Source of the DNA: Rostratula benghalensis
Taxonomy: Eukaryota; Chordata; Aves; Charadriiformes; Rostratulidae
Direction: 5' to 3'
Length of the DNA: 64,000 bases
Assembly (NCBI GenBank): GCA_013399305.1
Contig: VXAI01000035.1
Span: 5,464,646-5,528,645 of the forward strand
Below the pieces are notes generated by a model that had not been told where the DNA came from, searched no databases, and was given only the letters and a program-made list of their open reading frames with translations. Every line of letters starts with the position of its first letter. Within the stretch, counting starts at the first letter, position 1. Positions 11,043-23,220 of this stretch are shown piece after piece. A program made the position numbers and the translations under genes.

Positions 11043-14000
11043 TTGAGCCTTGGCAAATCCTGCAGCCCTGACAGAACTAAGGTGATGCAAGCCATTTGAT
11101 GCCTCAGTATTGCGTTGGAGAGAGTTGGGTAGGGAATGATTGATAGGGAAGCCAGGGCTGCTGTAGTGTCCCTCTCCACAGGGCTGCAGACTTTGCAGCA
11201 GGCATTCCCTATTTACCACTTCTCTGCTGGCACCCTCAGTTCAGCTCATAAGCCTAGGGGCTAACATCCTAGTGTAAGTTGCAAGAAAGAAACTTAAATA
11301 TGCCTAACTTTATTGAGGAAAAGAAAGATTGCTGCAGGTTTGTGTCAAGAAACTCAGGACCAAGGATCAAGTCCTCTTTCTCATCCTTTTTCTTTTCCAT
11401 TTCAGAGCAAAGCATGTGAAGAATGCTGGAGAGAAAATACTTGCTACTAAGTGTAAGAGGCAGCCTTGCACTCCAAGAGTAGCAGTATAACAACCATGTC
11501 ACATGGGCAGGGAAAGCCCAAGTTGTTGTTTGTTGCACATTAAAACAAGCTGCTTGTTTACTACAAAAAAAAATAAATAGCCCATTTCCATCTGTTTTAA
11601 GAGCAAGACAAGCAGCAACTTTGGCAAGCTTCATCTGCCATGGGTTTCCCCCCACCTCTTATCCAAGAAGCTGAATCTTAAAGCCCAGTAGGAAGGGAGC
11701 TTTGTATCTTCCTTTTGTGTCTGACAGAATTTAGCACAGGGCAAAGAAGGAGGAGCAAAAGGAGCAGCTCCACAGACAGTCTCTTCTCACAGCTTCTTCC
11801 TCCATGTCCTTAACAGTACGAGAAGAACTTTAGAGCTCAGAAGAAGAGCGTCTTGGTATCTGCCCTAGTTTTTTGTTGTTGTTGTTGTTGGGTTTTTTTG
11901 TTTTGTTTTGTTTTCCTCTAGTTCTGTGGGCTCAATTATACACATAATTTAATTTAAGGATTTAAGAAAACTTTCTTCTGCAATACTATCTTAGGAGCCT
12001 TAAGGCTAATTTCCTCTCATTAGCTCTTCCTACCTTCCTTCTATCATTTATCAGGTCAGTAAATACATACTTTTGGTAGAGAGCTAGGTAAGAAATCTCT
12101 GTGCAATGGGTAGAATAAGACATACAAAAGAGAACAGCTAGAAAAAAAGGTAAATAAAGAAAATAAGAAAATGAGAGGTTAACCCCAAAGTCAGTCCCTG
12201 CCAACAGTCACATAGAGCCAGCTAAAGCACCTCCCATAAGTAAGCACTCCCTTTTTTTTTTTTCCCCTAGCTGAATCTGACCCCCAAAGCCTAAGGACCC
12301 CCCAGCCATTCATTTTTTACACTTCCTATGGATGAGTCATTCACCCCAGGTGAGGGTTTAAGTACATCTTCCTCACAGCCAGGCAGATTGTATCTTCATT
12401 GAGGATGAACACATTTATAGGTCTTAATTGCTTTTAGTTATAGTTATTCTTGCTATGTTAGGGCTACAGAGAAGAGGTATTCTGCTTGCTTTCTCCAAAA
12501 GCGACTTCCTAATACTTGGCTTTCTGTTACAGAGGAAATCTCTACAATTACTGGCATATTGGGTAAAAAGTAGAACACACTGATATGGGGATATGTTAAA
12601 AAATGATGCATTAGAAAGCAAAGTAGGTATATGTGCTTGAACTGTGCAGGGTGTAGGACATGACTTGATTTATATAAAGAGGATGTTAGCTGTCAAAGCA
12701 ATTGCAAAAACTTAGTTTGAGACTAATGTCTTTTTCACATCCTGGTCTAAAACCTATGTTTCGTTTTAGCACTTTATAAAACCTTATTCCAAGACTAAGA
12801 AGTTTTAAGTTTTGGTCGTCTATTAAATTGGATATCTTCCAGGGATGTGAAATCAACATTTCTGGGTTAATGTGTTGTTCCTTCCTTACCTCTTTAGGTA
12901 GCTCTGGGGTCTGTAAGTGGGGCTCACAACCTTTTCCACTTCAGCAGTAACGAGGGTCCTTTGTTGGTCCAGGATGTGGCTGGAATTTCATACCACTGTT
13001 GCCTGTGCAAAATTAGTCAAGGTCACTTGCCTACTGCCTTTGTATGTGAGAGACTCTTCCTCAGGAGTGGAGACAGGAAAATGGGGGGGAACTGGGGGTA
13101 GTGAGAAGGAGCAGGAGTCCATCCCTGTGGTGTGTGTGTCTGGATGTGGAGGAAAGAGATGAGGGGAGGGGGAAGGCAATGGTTTATTGTGCTAAAGGGA
13201 AACAGAGAGGACATTCTGCCGGTGCTTATTGACACAAGCCTCGGCAGTGACTCCAGGCTTCCTCACCGGCTGTGAGTGACAGGCAGAACAGGCCGCTGCC
13301 TTGTTTGGTTGGATCTGGTGCAGACAGACTTCTCATGGAGGGATGGATCCTCCTTGTGGAGCTGGTGAAGAGGACAGAAATACAGATCCTTTGGCTGAAA
13401 GTCTTCCTTCAGGGGACAGGTATGTTAGAAAGGCTACAACTATTAAGCTAGGGACAACTTCCACAAGGAGCCACCTTTGAATTCTCCCAAAACCCAGCTG
13501 CCCTGGTGCTCAAAAGGAAGAGACACTTCTGTCTGGAATGACCACATGGGGCATCTCCAGCCTCAAGCTTGCATCCATGACCAGTGTCTCCAGCATCCAG
13601 GATGCCTCCTCTTGGCTGCTGCTGTTCCTGGTTAGGAGTGACGTGTGGATTTCCCAGCACAGCAGCTCAGGCAGAAGGTGGCTTATCCACATTGTACCAT
13701 TTTGAGCTGTGAGTTTGGTCCTGTGCAGGCTGCCCATGAAGGCTGAGCCTGTCCAGGGGACCTGCACCTGAGCCATGGATGCAGCACATCCTTGGTGCAT
13801 GCTGTGCCCTGGAAATACAGCCAGAGAGTGCTGTTGTTCATTTAATTGTAATTTAGGTAAGGAGATTTATTTTTGTTTTCGGAACCCCCCTAGAAGAACC
13901 TGGTGTGCCCTGGGAATTTATCTTTCCCATCATGAACAATAAACATGCCATTACAGTTTGAGAAGGGGGTATGAAAATCTTACTGTGATTGGCTGAGGCA

Positions 14001-17000
14001 GAGAAATCAAAGTACAACAGGAGTTAGCTCTTGCATTATCACAGGAGTTTCCCTCGACTAAATGTCTTATGCTGAATGGCTGGAAGACCAAATCAGACTG
14101 GTTTGGCTCTAGATGCACACTCACATAAATCTTGACAGAAAGAAGGGAAAAGAAGGAAAGGTATGGATGAGCACGCATAAAATATGTAGTGAGATGAAGA
14201 CAGTTAGTTAAGAAAGCCAAGGTAAAGGGGAAAAAATGTAGGAGAAAGCATTTGCTGTTGCATTGACCAGTGTTCAGGACTTATATTAATTAGCTGGTGC
14301 TAAAAGGAAGTGCAGGTGAACGAGATGCAGGTCAGCTGGAACTTGCAGGAAAGGTTTTGCCATTAAGAGTGGTAACTCTTCTGGCTGGACATGGATACTT
14401 GGAAGAATGAGGAGCTCTGGTTACAGATCTTTGTGTGTGGGAAGGTTTCTACGTTCAGCTCAAAGGACCATTAATCAACAAGTCCAATCCCTTGTTTATC
14501 ACAGATCATTGAGAGCGGCAGTTCATTATTCCAGCGGAGAAAGCCGTAGTGGCTGGGTGGGCGAAGCATATTTTCCAGAGAGCTGGCCAGCCTTGATTTT
14601 GAAGAGATGAAAAGATGATCCACCTTTTCTCTTGGGAACTGAATGGTTAATTGCACCCTCCTTTTCAAATTTGCACCGATGATGCTTGTCCAGATTTTGT
14701 GGGCATGAGAAGCTGTGGGGTGGCTTCTTAAGGGGACCTCAGGCAGGCAAAGGCAGGATGAGAGCAGCTGAGGGCATGGCAAATTTCCCTGAAGGTGGAA
14801 AAATACAGGCAACTGACTTTCAAGGAGAAATGTTCCTTTACTGGAGGTAAACTTGGGTGCTGCCATCCCTGTGAACTTCAGCTGTGTGCATTAGGACCAA
14901 TAAATATGTTGCTCTGCCAAGGTCTGGGCTAATTGAGGGAATGCCCAATGTTGTTAGATGACCTTAAGGGAACAAAAATCCCTTTAGAGTAGCAGAGTGC
15001 TATAGGTATTTGAGATCTGGAGCAACTGAGGTTTTGCTGTGGCCAACTTGGAGCTCATGAGTGTGCTAAAAAGTCAGCCTGAAGCCACAGACATGTAGAG
15101 AAAGCCCCATTGTATCAAAATTGTGGTTAGACAGGACAGTCAGTGAAGGTCAGTGGAACACAAAGCAAATACTGTGCACAGGAGAAAAAAACCCACATGT
15201 TTTCTGGCACTATGAAACTGAGACCAAGGTGTTTGTTTGTGGAGAGAGCTATTTGCAAACAGGGAAAGGCTGCCAGTGATATGAGAAGCTTTTCTGATGG
15301 ATAGCAGGTGCTCCTCAGACCTTCATGGAGAGAGGACATTTGTTTCTGGACATTGTGAACTAACAGAAGACAAACAACTTTCCAGGTCTGTAGGAAGTAG
15401 CAGAAAAACAAATTACTGCACTGGAATAAGCCAAAGATTGGAGCCACCTGATGTGGGGTATTTACTCAAGGCATCCAGGGGTCGTGCAGCGGGAACACAT
15501 GTGCAGGGAGTTGTGTAATGGACACAGGCATGATCTCCAGCTGGAAAAAAGCTGCAAAGCAAGGATGGTTAGAAGGACTTCTCTGGGTGTGAGCATCAGG
15601 GTCATGACTCTTCCAGTTCTCTGTGTCCTACCCACCAAACAAATTTTGGCTAATTATGGGTGCTTTATGCTGCATTGCTTCGCAACTGATTTTTTTCCTT
15701 GCACAGGGAATATCAGTATTTCTAAGTAACTTTCCTAATAAGAGCAAGAAGTCACAATACTTGCCAAAGAGGTGGAAGATGCAGTGAAATTAAATTTGAG
15801 GAGAGTTTCAAGTTAGAAAAGTCATGCTCAGTGTATTCAACCTAAGTAAAACACTTAGATTTGACAGGATAACATTATTCTTACACAGACAAGAGACTCT
15901 AATGAACCATGCCAGTCTGCTGGGACTAGTAGATTTGGAACAATTTTAGTTTCAGTGCTGTGGATAGGAAAAATAAATTAAAAAAATAGGCAATTTGGAA
16001 ATTTATGTTTTTCCTGCTTACTTACACTAGGTGAGAATTTGGCTCAGACAGCAGGTCACCGTCTGGTCTTATGGGGGATTTAGGACTGAGAGTCTCAGAG
16101 TACTGGACATATTGGAATTGAGGCCACTCGTAGCCTAAACCTTGAATCCAGTAGTGCTTTGCAGCTGCAGATAAGGATGAGGTCATACACCAGATTATGG
16201 CCTTCACAATACATCATTACCAGGATAATCACATCTGCAAGGAGGACTGTTAGCGTCATGCATTATTGAATGAGATCAGGTACTTGTATTTCTGAAATAA
16301 GGCCAAGACTCTGTAATTTGCCTGCTTATTAGTTTCCAGGGTGAGGCTGCCAAGAGACCATTACCAGGAGTTATGTGAATTGACAGGGAAGGCTCAGAGG
16401 ACAGTTGGAACCCTGTGATGGACAGGCATAGATTTTGCAGTCAGCGGGCTATCGGTCTAGTTAAAAAATGATGGTCTACAGACATCCCATTTCTGGTGCA
16501 TTTGCTAGATTTTATTTTTTCTTTCCTTAATTGCCTGATTTCCAAATGCAGCTATCTCCAGTACTGACACTAAGGATCAAATCCAACTGGTTTAATTGGA
16601 TGCTGTTCATTTAAGACACACAGCTTTGGTCCTGAGAGAATTTCACGTTTTAAAATTTCCACTCAAATATTCGGCCTCGCTGGGGTATGTCTGGATGGAG
16701 GCAAACCTGCTTTGTCACTGCTCCACAGACGCAGGCTCTTCTGCTTGCATTCGCCCTGGACAGACATTGTATAGGAATATTAACTCCACTGTGAGCCTGG
16801 GACAATGTGTGATGCCTTTCAGCGTGGTACGCCCAGCTATGTACTCACAGCCAGCATTTATTTTGGAGCTGGCTCATTTCTAGCCACTTTGGAGCATAAA
16901 GTTAAGTGCAAGACCACAGCTGCTGGCAAATTCAATCTAGACATATCCAGAGACAGCTATATTTTGGAGACTGTGACACTGCAGTCTGAAAAATAGCGTT

Positions 17001-18539
17001 TGGGATTTATTCTTTATCCTGGGCATGCAAAGGATAGCAGAGACCAGAGCAGGGAGACTGAAAATTGGGTGCCCAAGCTTAGGCAGTTGAAAGAAAACCT
17101 GCCAGAAACCTCTACTGGCTGTTTCAGCTGTTGTGGATGATTTGAATCCTTTTTAGAGAAGAATTTTTATTTTTCAGGCTGATTCCTGGCACGTCTTTCA
17201 AGTCTGGACTTCTAAGGCATCCTGAAGGGAGCACTTCAAAATGGCTAGACTCTTTTCAGGAATGTACTTCTAAAATCCATCCTGTGGGTCCTAAATGAGT
17301 TTTATAATCCATAAAGAGCTCTCTGGTCCAGCCTGCTGCATAACTGGTGAGCCTTACTCAGGAATTAAATCTGATTCTTCTTTTTGAGCTATAGTAGAGT
17401 CTTCAGAAAGGCTGTAGCTTTGATTCGAAAGACTGCAAGAAGGAGAATGTACCCTAGTTCCAGGGGCAACACTGATGCCTTTGATCTCTTCTACTTCCTT
17501 CTCCTGGCAAGTTGCAGTTGTGACATTTGGTGTCTCACCAGATTCTCAAACTATAGGTTTTTGGGAGTTGTTTTGTGGCCTGGGGGAGGGGTGGCATATG
17601 GAACAAATGTTCTGCATTCAATTGCTCCCCTGGGCTTCAGTGCAGGCTCAGCACACTAGCAGATCTAGACAAAAGAACATGGTATTTCTGAATTTTGGAA
17701 TTTGAAAAACTATTAAAGTCATTTTCCCACTATAATGTACCAGAATTCTTGAAACAGAAATAAGTTCCTGTCTCTGCCACTTACCCAGAGCTTTAGAGAT
17801 GCAATCAACCCAGCAGTCATCCCCTCGCCAGAAATAAAAATATCCATGGTGGGGTTTTATTTCCTTCTTCTGGAGACCTGGGATAAGCAACACATGATTT
17901 GGTGCTGCTGACATCTGGCAGCATCGTTCCTATTTACTGTAAACACGAGTCATCGCCCATGGAGTATTTTATTGCTTGTGGTTTCCATCTTGTTGTATGC
18001 AGCAATTATGCACATGGCGCAATCTTTCCATGTCAATAAAAATGTTTCATTCTCAGCAAGGAACATAAGAATAAACCCAGCAATTCTTATGGGCTACTGT
18101 GCTGAGTTAAATGGGATGTGCTGGGGAGGAGCGCTGCAGGGGGCTCAGCGGGGAGGGCAGGGTGGCTTTCTCCTGCAGGGTCACTAGGTGGGACTGACAG
18201 GCTCAGGGGCAGGGGACTGAAAGTTGGTGTGAGAGATTGCTTCTCCAGCCTGTGGCTGAGGAAAGGCCTCACAGCTTTTGTTTGCTTTGTTGGCAAAATG
18301 TTGTGCAGCAGGATGCCTTGCGAGTGCTGCTGGAGACTTCCCTTCATGCTAATTTCTGTTTCTGTCTTTATAATTTATTCTTTTTTTCTGGTTATCCAGG
18401 AGTTTAGAGATGCTTTCAGTAAAGGAACTTTTAGTAAAGGGTGAGAGAATCTTTAAAGGGGACTACAGCCAGGGGAAAGTCATAAGCATGAGTGGAAAAC
18501 TATTGTTTTAGATTAGTATGAGAGCTTGGGGGAAGTCAC
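11043..18539. other. Unique non-coding DNA, no gene seen
   Basis: Seven and a half kilobases without a recognised exon, RNA gene or clear transposon. A (GTT)n/(GTTTT)n simple repeat sits at 11874-11914 and a GTGTGTGTGT run near 13128. Open frames of up to 131 codons (14471-14866 minus; 11269-11655 minus) show no domain. A block near 17935-18060 is AT-rich and repeat-free, but nothing specific can be claimed. Confidence 0.55.
11874..11914 (+). repeat. (GTT)n / (GTTTT)n simple repeat
   Basis: Six GTT units run into GGTTTTTTT and then three GTTTT units. This is a compound microsatellite of the kind that varies in length between individuals. Confidence 0.8.
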
Positions 18540-18630
18540 TAAGGCCCAAATCCACAAGTTGATTTAAGCCTCTTAGTCCTGCTTAGGTGCCCTACTTTTC
18601 CTTTGGAGTTAGACATCTAAAGGTCTTTAT
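18540..18630. mobile_element. Possible ancient amniote palindromic (MITE-like) repeat
   Basis: The block reads AAGGCCCAAATCCACAAG, GATTTAAGCCTCTTAGTCC, GCTTAGGTGCC, TTTGGAGTTAGACATCTAAA. This recalls an abundant, partly self-complementary repeat of reptilian genomes built from 'aggcccagatcc', 'ttaggcacctaactcc' and its complement. The two halves here are imperfect inverted repeats (about 10 of 16 positions pair). The assignment is from memory of the pattern and is tentative. A related 'CTTAGGTGCC' phrase occurs near 61678. Confidence 0.35.
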
Positions 18631-21549
18631 GATAAAGCACTTCCCACTTCATTCTTCCTTAGCTTCTTGGGAAACAGAGTACAACGTTTGGTGGGAGCAG
18701 GAGGGCATTTGTCTGGGGCTCCAGACAGTGGGGCTAGTCTTAGCAAGTCATCCAGCCTTTCTCTGCAGTCACTGGGGTGGGACAGGCCCTGCTGGTGGGT
18801 GACTCATCTCCACTGGAGATAGGTGTCTGAGATACTTGGGATGAATCGCTCCTTGGAGGTGCCAGCCTCTCTCCACTGGCTGTCAGTGGAGCCTCGCCAA
18901 AGAAGTAGGACTAGGCTTTTAGGCAGCTAATGGTATGGGAGGTGAATTTCACCCCCAGGAATTTAGGGTGGAATTTAAGCTGTCTGAAAATGACAGTTGT
19001 GCAAGCAATAATAAACAGTCTGTATTTCCACGTCTGGAATCTCCTTATAAACAGGGGCATGCAAATCAATTAGATAAAAATCTGAACATTTCTGAATATC
19101 CTGCCCAAACTTGAACAGAAAATCTGCTCTTGGTTTTGATGAAAATCCCCTTCATTCTCCAAACTACTTACATATTTGTTGTTCTGCCACACAAGACACC
19201 TTCTCCTTGTTTCACAAAGGCATGAGTATGCAGGAACCTTGTGTTGGTCTCAGAGCATCTCATTTCTGGACATCCCCAACTTGGCCGATGTGGTGCGAGA
19301 TGGTGCTGGAAACCTTCTGGGAAGAACCCAAAGATCACACTGGGGTATAATTCCTGGCTCAGTGGTGCTGATCGAAGTGTTCTAGATAAGCTGAGATGTA
19401 GATAAGCACCCCAACTCCTGAGTGCTTATCCAAACCAAACCTTTCAACATTTATCCACCCTGACTGTACATGACTTTGCCCTTAGCAACAGAGATTACAC
19501 CCACTTTATTCTTTTCCACTTCCAGCAGAGGAGCAAGAACCTACTTGAAGACAAGTAAAACACCCTTTTAGGTTCCCACACCTTTTTTTTTTTTTTTTTC
19601 CCCAGAAACTAGTCTGATTATGTATTCATTTCTCATTGTAGTCACTACCCAAGAAACCACAAATTCAGTTGGGGGTGCTGAGCAGCTTCTTGCAAAGGCA
19701 AGTGCTCCCTAACTCTACTGGAATGGGTAGGTTGCCCAGCACGTGTGGGTCTCACTTTCATCAGCATCAGTTAACAGTTCCTCTTGGGGACGGAACTGTA
19801 GGCTCGTGGTATTGCCCTGTTCTGATGCACCTTGGTTCTATTAGCTATTAGTTGCCTATGAAAGACAGGATTTTATTTATTGTTAATTTATTATTTTTCA
19901 TCTTCCCTTCTAATCTGGAATGTTTAATTGGTCTCAGGGTTTTTTCCCCTCCTTCTCTTGAATCCTTAGAGAGAAGAGAATAGAAGTGATCCCATCCATT
20001 GCTCCCTTTGGTGTCATAAAAATGCTCAGGTGCCTTTTGGCTGTATCTCACTCAGGTTAAAATCAGCATCTGATGTCAGGAAGAATTTTCCTTTAAGTCA
20101 GACTGACAGAAGCCGGTGTTTTCCTTCTGGTTTTGTGTGTTTCCTAAGTAGCATGGAGTACAGGCCACTTTCTCTGACCAGCAGGCATTATCACCAAACA
20201 AATTACCTGTTCTTGCAGGGACTTTAGGGTTTCTTCTTTCTGCCTGTAGCACATTGTATTTTTTTGTGGCTTTTGGTTTTTCAAATTAAAGATTTTAAGT
20301 TGTTATAGATTACGTGGAAGTGTTCTGTGGCTTGTGGTGTGTAGAGTTTTGTGGAGTCAAGTTTGGTGGACCTTTCTGAATAAATGTTGTTATACATTGA
20401 CTGCGAGGGGCTGCATGTGATGAACCAGGAGATTTCTGTGTTTGAATCCAGGGGTTCTTTGGTTTCTCCATTCATTTGGGCACATACACGTAAATGTTAC
20501 TGCACTTTCTTTCAAAAACTGCCTTAATCTTTATATTTATGGGGAATTCAAACTGTACAGAGGTGCTAACTCACCATGCAGCCTTAGACATTCATGTTCC
20601 CTCATTCGTTATTCATAGATCAAGCAACTCATTGGCAAGGGTATAAGAAGCTTCAGTTCTTACCTGGAAGGTCACCTCTGAAAAGAGGCCTTTCTTCTCC
20701 CACGTATCTCTCCCCTCAGCCTTTCCGTTAGAGAGGACTGGGCCAAGAACACAAATTTTTTTTTTTGTGCATAAAACTGAAATAAAAGTAGTTATGCTCA
20801 TAGAAAAAGATAGTTTTATTTATTAGGAAGGTGAAAATATAAGTTGGGTGTGTTCTGTGTAGACGTATTATGTGGTAGATACTAAAAAGCTTCAATTCTA
20901 CACCCTCCTTCCCCCTTTTCCTTTACAATAAACAATCTGGTTTCAGTGCCTTTTTTGATGGATTGGACAATTCTGATGTAAACGATTTATTTTAATGCCA
21001 TGAAGTGTTAATTTTTGACAAAACCCCCACTTTTCATCAAACATATTTTAATTAAAAACATTTCAGCTAGCCCTACTGTCAAGACTCCAGGCACAGATGC
21101 TAATTGGTATAAATTGTGGCATGAATGTGTATGCACAGCAGCTTATTTCCTGGAATCCTCTGAATGTGCATCAGATGGAAAAACTTTTGAGCACTAGTGA
21201 TGTGACCTGCATTCAACCACGGTATCTAGAACCAGTGGGTCCATATCCTGTGAATTACTCAGCTTTGGCTCTATTTACTTTTAAAATATTGAAACAGTTT
21301 TCTGAGTAAATGAAAACTCTCACACACACATAAATAGTAGAATCTTGGACATATACCTTAAAGGTATTAATTTAAAATACAATTGCGTGTTCTGTTTTGC
21401 TTTCCCTGAGAAATAAGACCAGGCACACCCAGAGAGGTGAAAGATGGAAGGTACAAAGAACATTTACAATGACAGTATGAAAAATATGACTGTTTTTCTC
21501 CTGGCCCCTGGGTTGGGTTGGAGGAGCCTTCTGGAGGTATTTAATACAA
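18631..21549. other. Unique non-coding DNA
   Basis: No gene is recognised. A pyrimidine tract lies at 19580-19604 and T-rich stretches near 20757. The only structural item is the short perfect hairpin at 19401-19430, listed separately. Confidence 0.55.
19401..19430. repeat. Short inverted repeat (9-bp perfect stem)
   Basis: GATAAGCAC at 19401-19409 is followed after 12 bases by its exact reverse complement GTGCTTATC at 19422-19430. It could be a relic of a palindromic transposon or chance; no RNA gene is implied. Confidence 0.5.
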
Positions 21550-21830
21550 ATTTTGTTCAGAGCAGGGCTAACTTCAAAGTCAGGTCCAGAGCTCAGGCTC
21601 AGAGCCAGGGCCAGTTAAGGTTTGGAAATCTGCAAGGAGAGACTTGACAAGGACCTCCGGGCCCTGCTTCCAGTGCTGGACCACTCTCCTGGTGAACATT
21701 GTTTTTTCCCAATATCTGGTTGCAACCTGCCTTGTACTTTTTGTGTCCATTGCTTTTTGTCATTTTTTCCATGCACCTCTGGAAAGAGCTCAATTCCACC
21801 TCACCTGTAACCCCTTTCTAGGCAGCCGTT
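21550..21830 (-). mobile_element. Older CR1 LINE 3' fragment
   Basis: On the plus strand, AGAGCAGGGCTAACTTCAAAG is followed by segments matching reverse CR1: a 'ggaaatctgcaaggagag' block, CCAGTGCTGGACCACTCTCC, the poorly conserved CCCAATATCTGGTTG, TTTTTGTGTCCATTGC, and TGCACCTCTGGAAAGAGCTC. These follow the usual reverse CR1 order (contact with the 3' UTR, then the C-terminal part of ORF2). Divergence is higher than in the copy at 10426, so this is probably an older subfamily. The terminal 3' repeat is not recognisable. Confidence 0.7.
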
Positions 21831-23086
21831 AGCTCTCTCCCTTTGCCTTTGCCTCTGAGTACTCAACTAAGAAATATTTTAGAAAATCTCACTGAAGTAC
21901 CTTGTATTGGTTTAAAAAAACCCAAACCCCAAACACAACTTATTAAACAGCACTGGCAGTTTTATCAGTGATTTCCAGGAGAGCAGAGTTAGCCCAATAG
22001 TAAATCCTTTCATGACTCCGTTCCTTCATGTTTTTCATGTACTTTCCAAACAAAAAAATAAGTTAAACGCTCCCTAATACTCATCCTGACCAAACAGAAG
22101 TTCTGGCCTCTCTAAGCTGTGACCTCTAAGGGCATTATTTGCAAAAACAAAACTGTGAGACCAGAGATGTGAGGTGTTGATAAACGTTAGCGGGCAAGTG
22201 GCTGTGCAGACTTTGGCCACATCTTCCTCTCAGGCAGTTTTGGTTTCAGGAAACTCACTTGTGTTGCTGTCTCCCAAAAGACAACAAAATGAGACCTTTT
22301 GGAAATCAACCTTCTCCTTCTTCTGGTGACAAACTTGCAGAAACCAAACACACTCTTGGGTCTGTATATGGAAAATATGTAGGGCGCTCCAGCACTTGTG
22401 AGGTTGCTCCAGCAAGGGGAGCCTAACCAGCCAGACGCTTGCAGAGATGTGGGAAGTTGGTGGGTGGCAATGTTTACCCACTTGGTGTATGGAGCTGTAG
22501 TGTGGCTGCGTTTTTATGTGTGTATCTTCTCTGTATGGCCTTCACCCTTCTGCCCTGACTGCTCAGGAGCAGTTCCTCCGCTGGTGTATGTGCCTACAAG
22601 CTCCAAGGAAGTCAGCTGGGAACTTATGCTAATGTTTTCCATTGTCTCCCCATGGGGTAAGAGCAACTCTTTCCTAGGTATAAAATTATGGGCATTGAGG
22701 AGTGCTTAGGTACTTGGAAAAGCTAAAAATGGCCTCCTTGAGAGCAGCTGGATGGTGGTCAGACGAATCTATTTTTACTTGACTTGCGTTTGCACAGAGG
22801 CATCCATGCACGACTTTCTGTTGTTCCTGGAGTCTTTCAAGCATATGGTAAATAGAGTTTCAATGGGTTGGAACCTATTGCTTCAGGAAATGTTGTTACA
22901 AATTGTTTTTCCACTGCAGTGCATTGAGGGTTTTTCGTGCCACCCCCAGCATATGCTGTGAAATCCAAGTGGTCTCCAGAAGGGAGTGTCCAAGAAGTTT
23001 TGAGGCGATGTGAAACCCATTAGGCTTGCAGAGAAAGCGGTAAAAACATCACAAAAACATATCAGAGTGTAGAAAAGCAGGGGCTA

Positions 23087-23220
23087 TTACTCAGAATGCA
23101 GTGAAACCATGTTTTTCTAACTAGATTAGTTTACATCTTGTGGTATATAAAGAAATAAAATTACTTAGATTGCAATAAGCCATGTTTTTCTAACTAAATA
23201 GATTGGCTTACATCTTGTGG
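23087..23220 (+). repeat. Imperfect direct duplication, about 74-bp period
   Basis: Copy 1 (23087-23143) and copy 2 (23161-23220) share TTACT-AGA-TGCA, CCATGTTTTTCTAACTA and TTACATCTTGTGG in the same order. They are separated by a 17-base AT-rich spacer. Copy 2 has a few extra bases inside (AAATAGATTGGC versus AGATTAG). It is a local tandem duplication rather than a transposon, since neither copy has LINE or SINE features. Confidence 0.8.

Noticed and set aside
13210..13280. CATTCTGCCGGTGCTTATTGA phrase, possibly another palindromic MITE
   Set aside because: Similarity is too short and the second half of the palindrome is not evident.
14471..14866. 131-codon minus-strand frame beginning MAAPKFTSS
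   Set aside because: Composition looks random, there is no recognisable family, and it overlaps a frame on the other strand.
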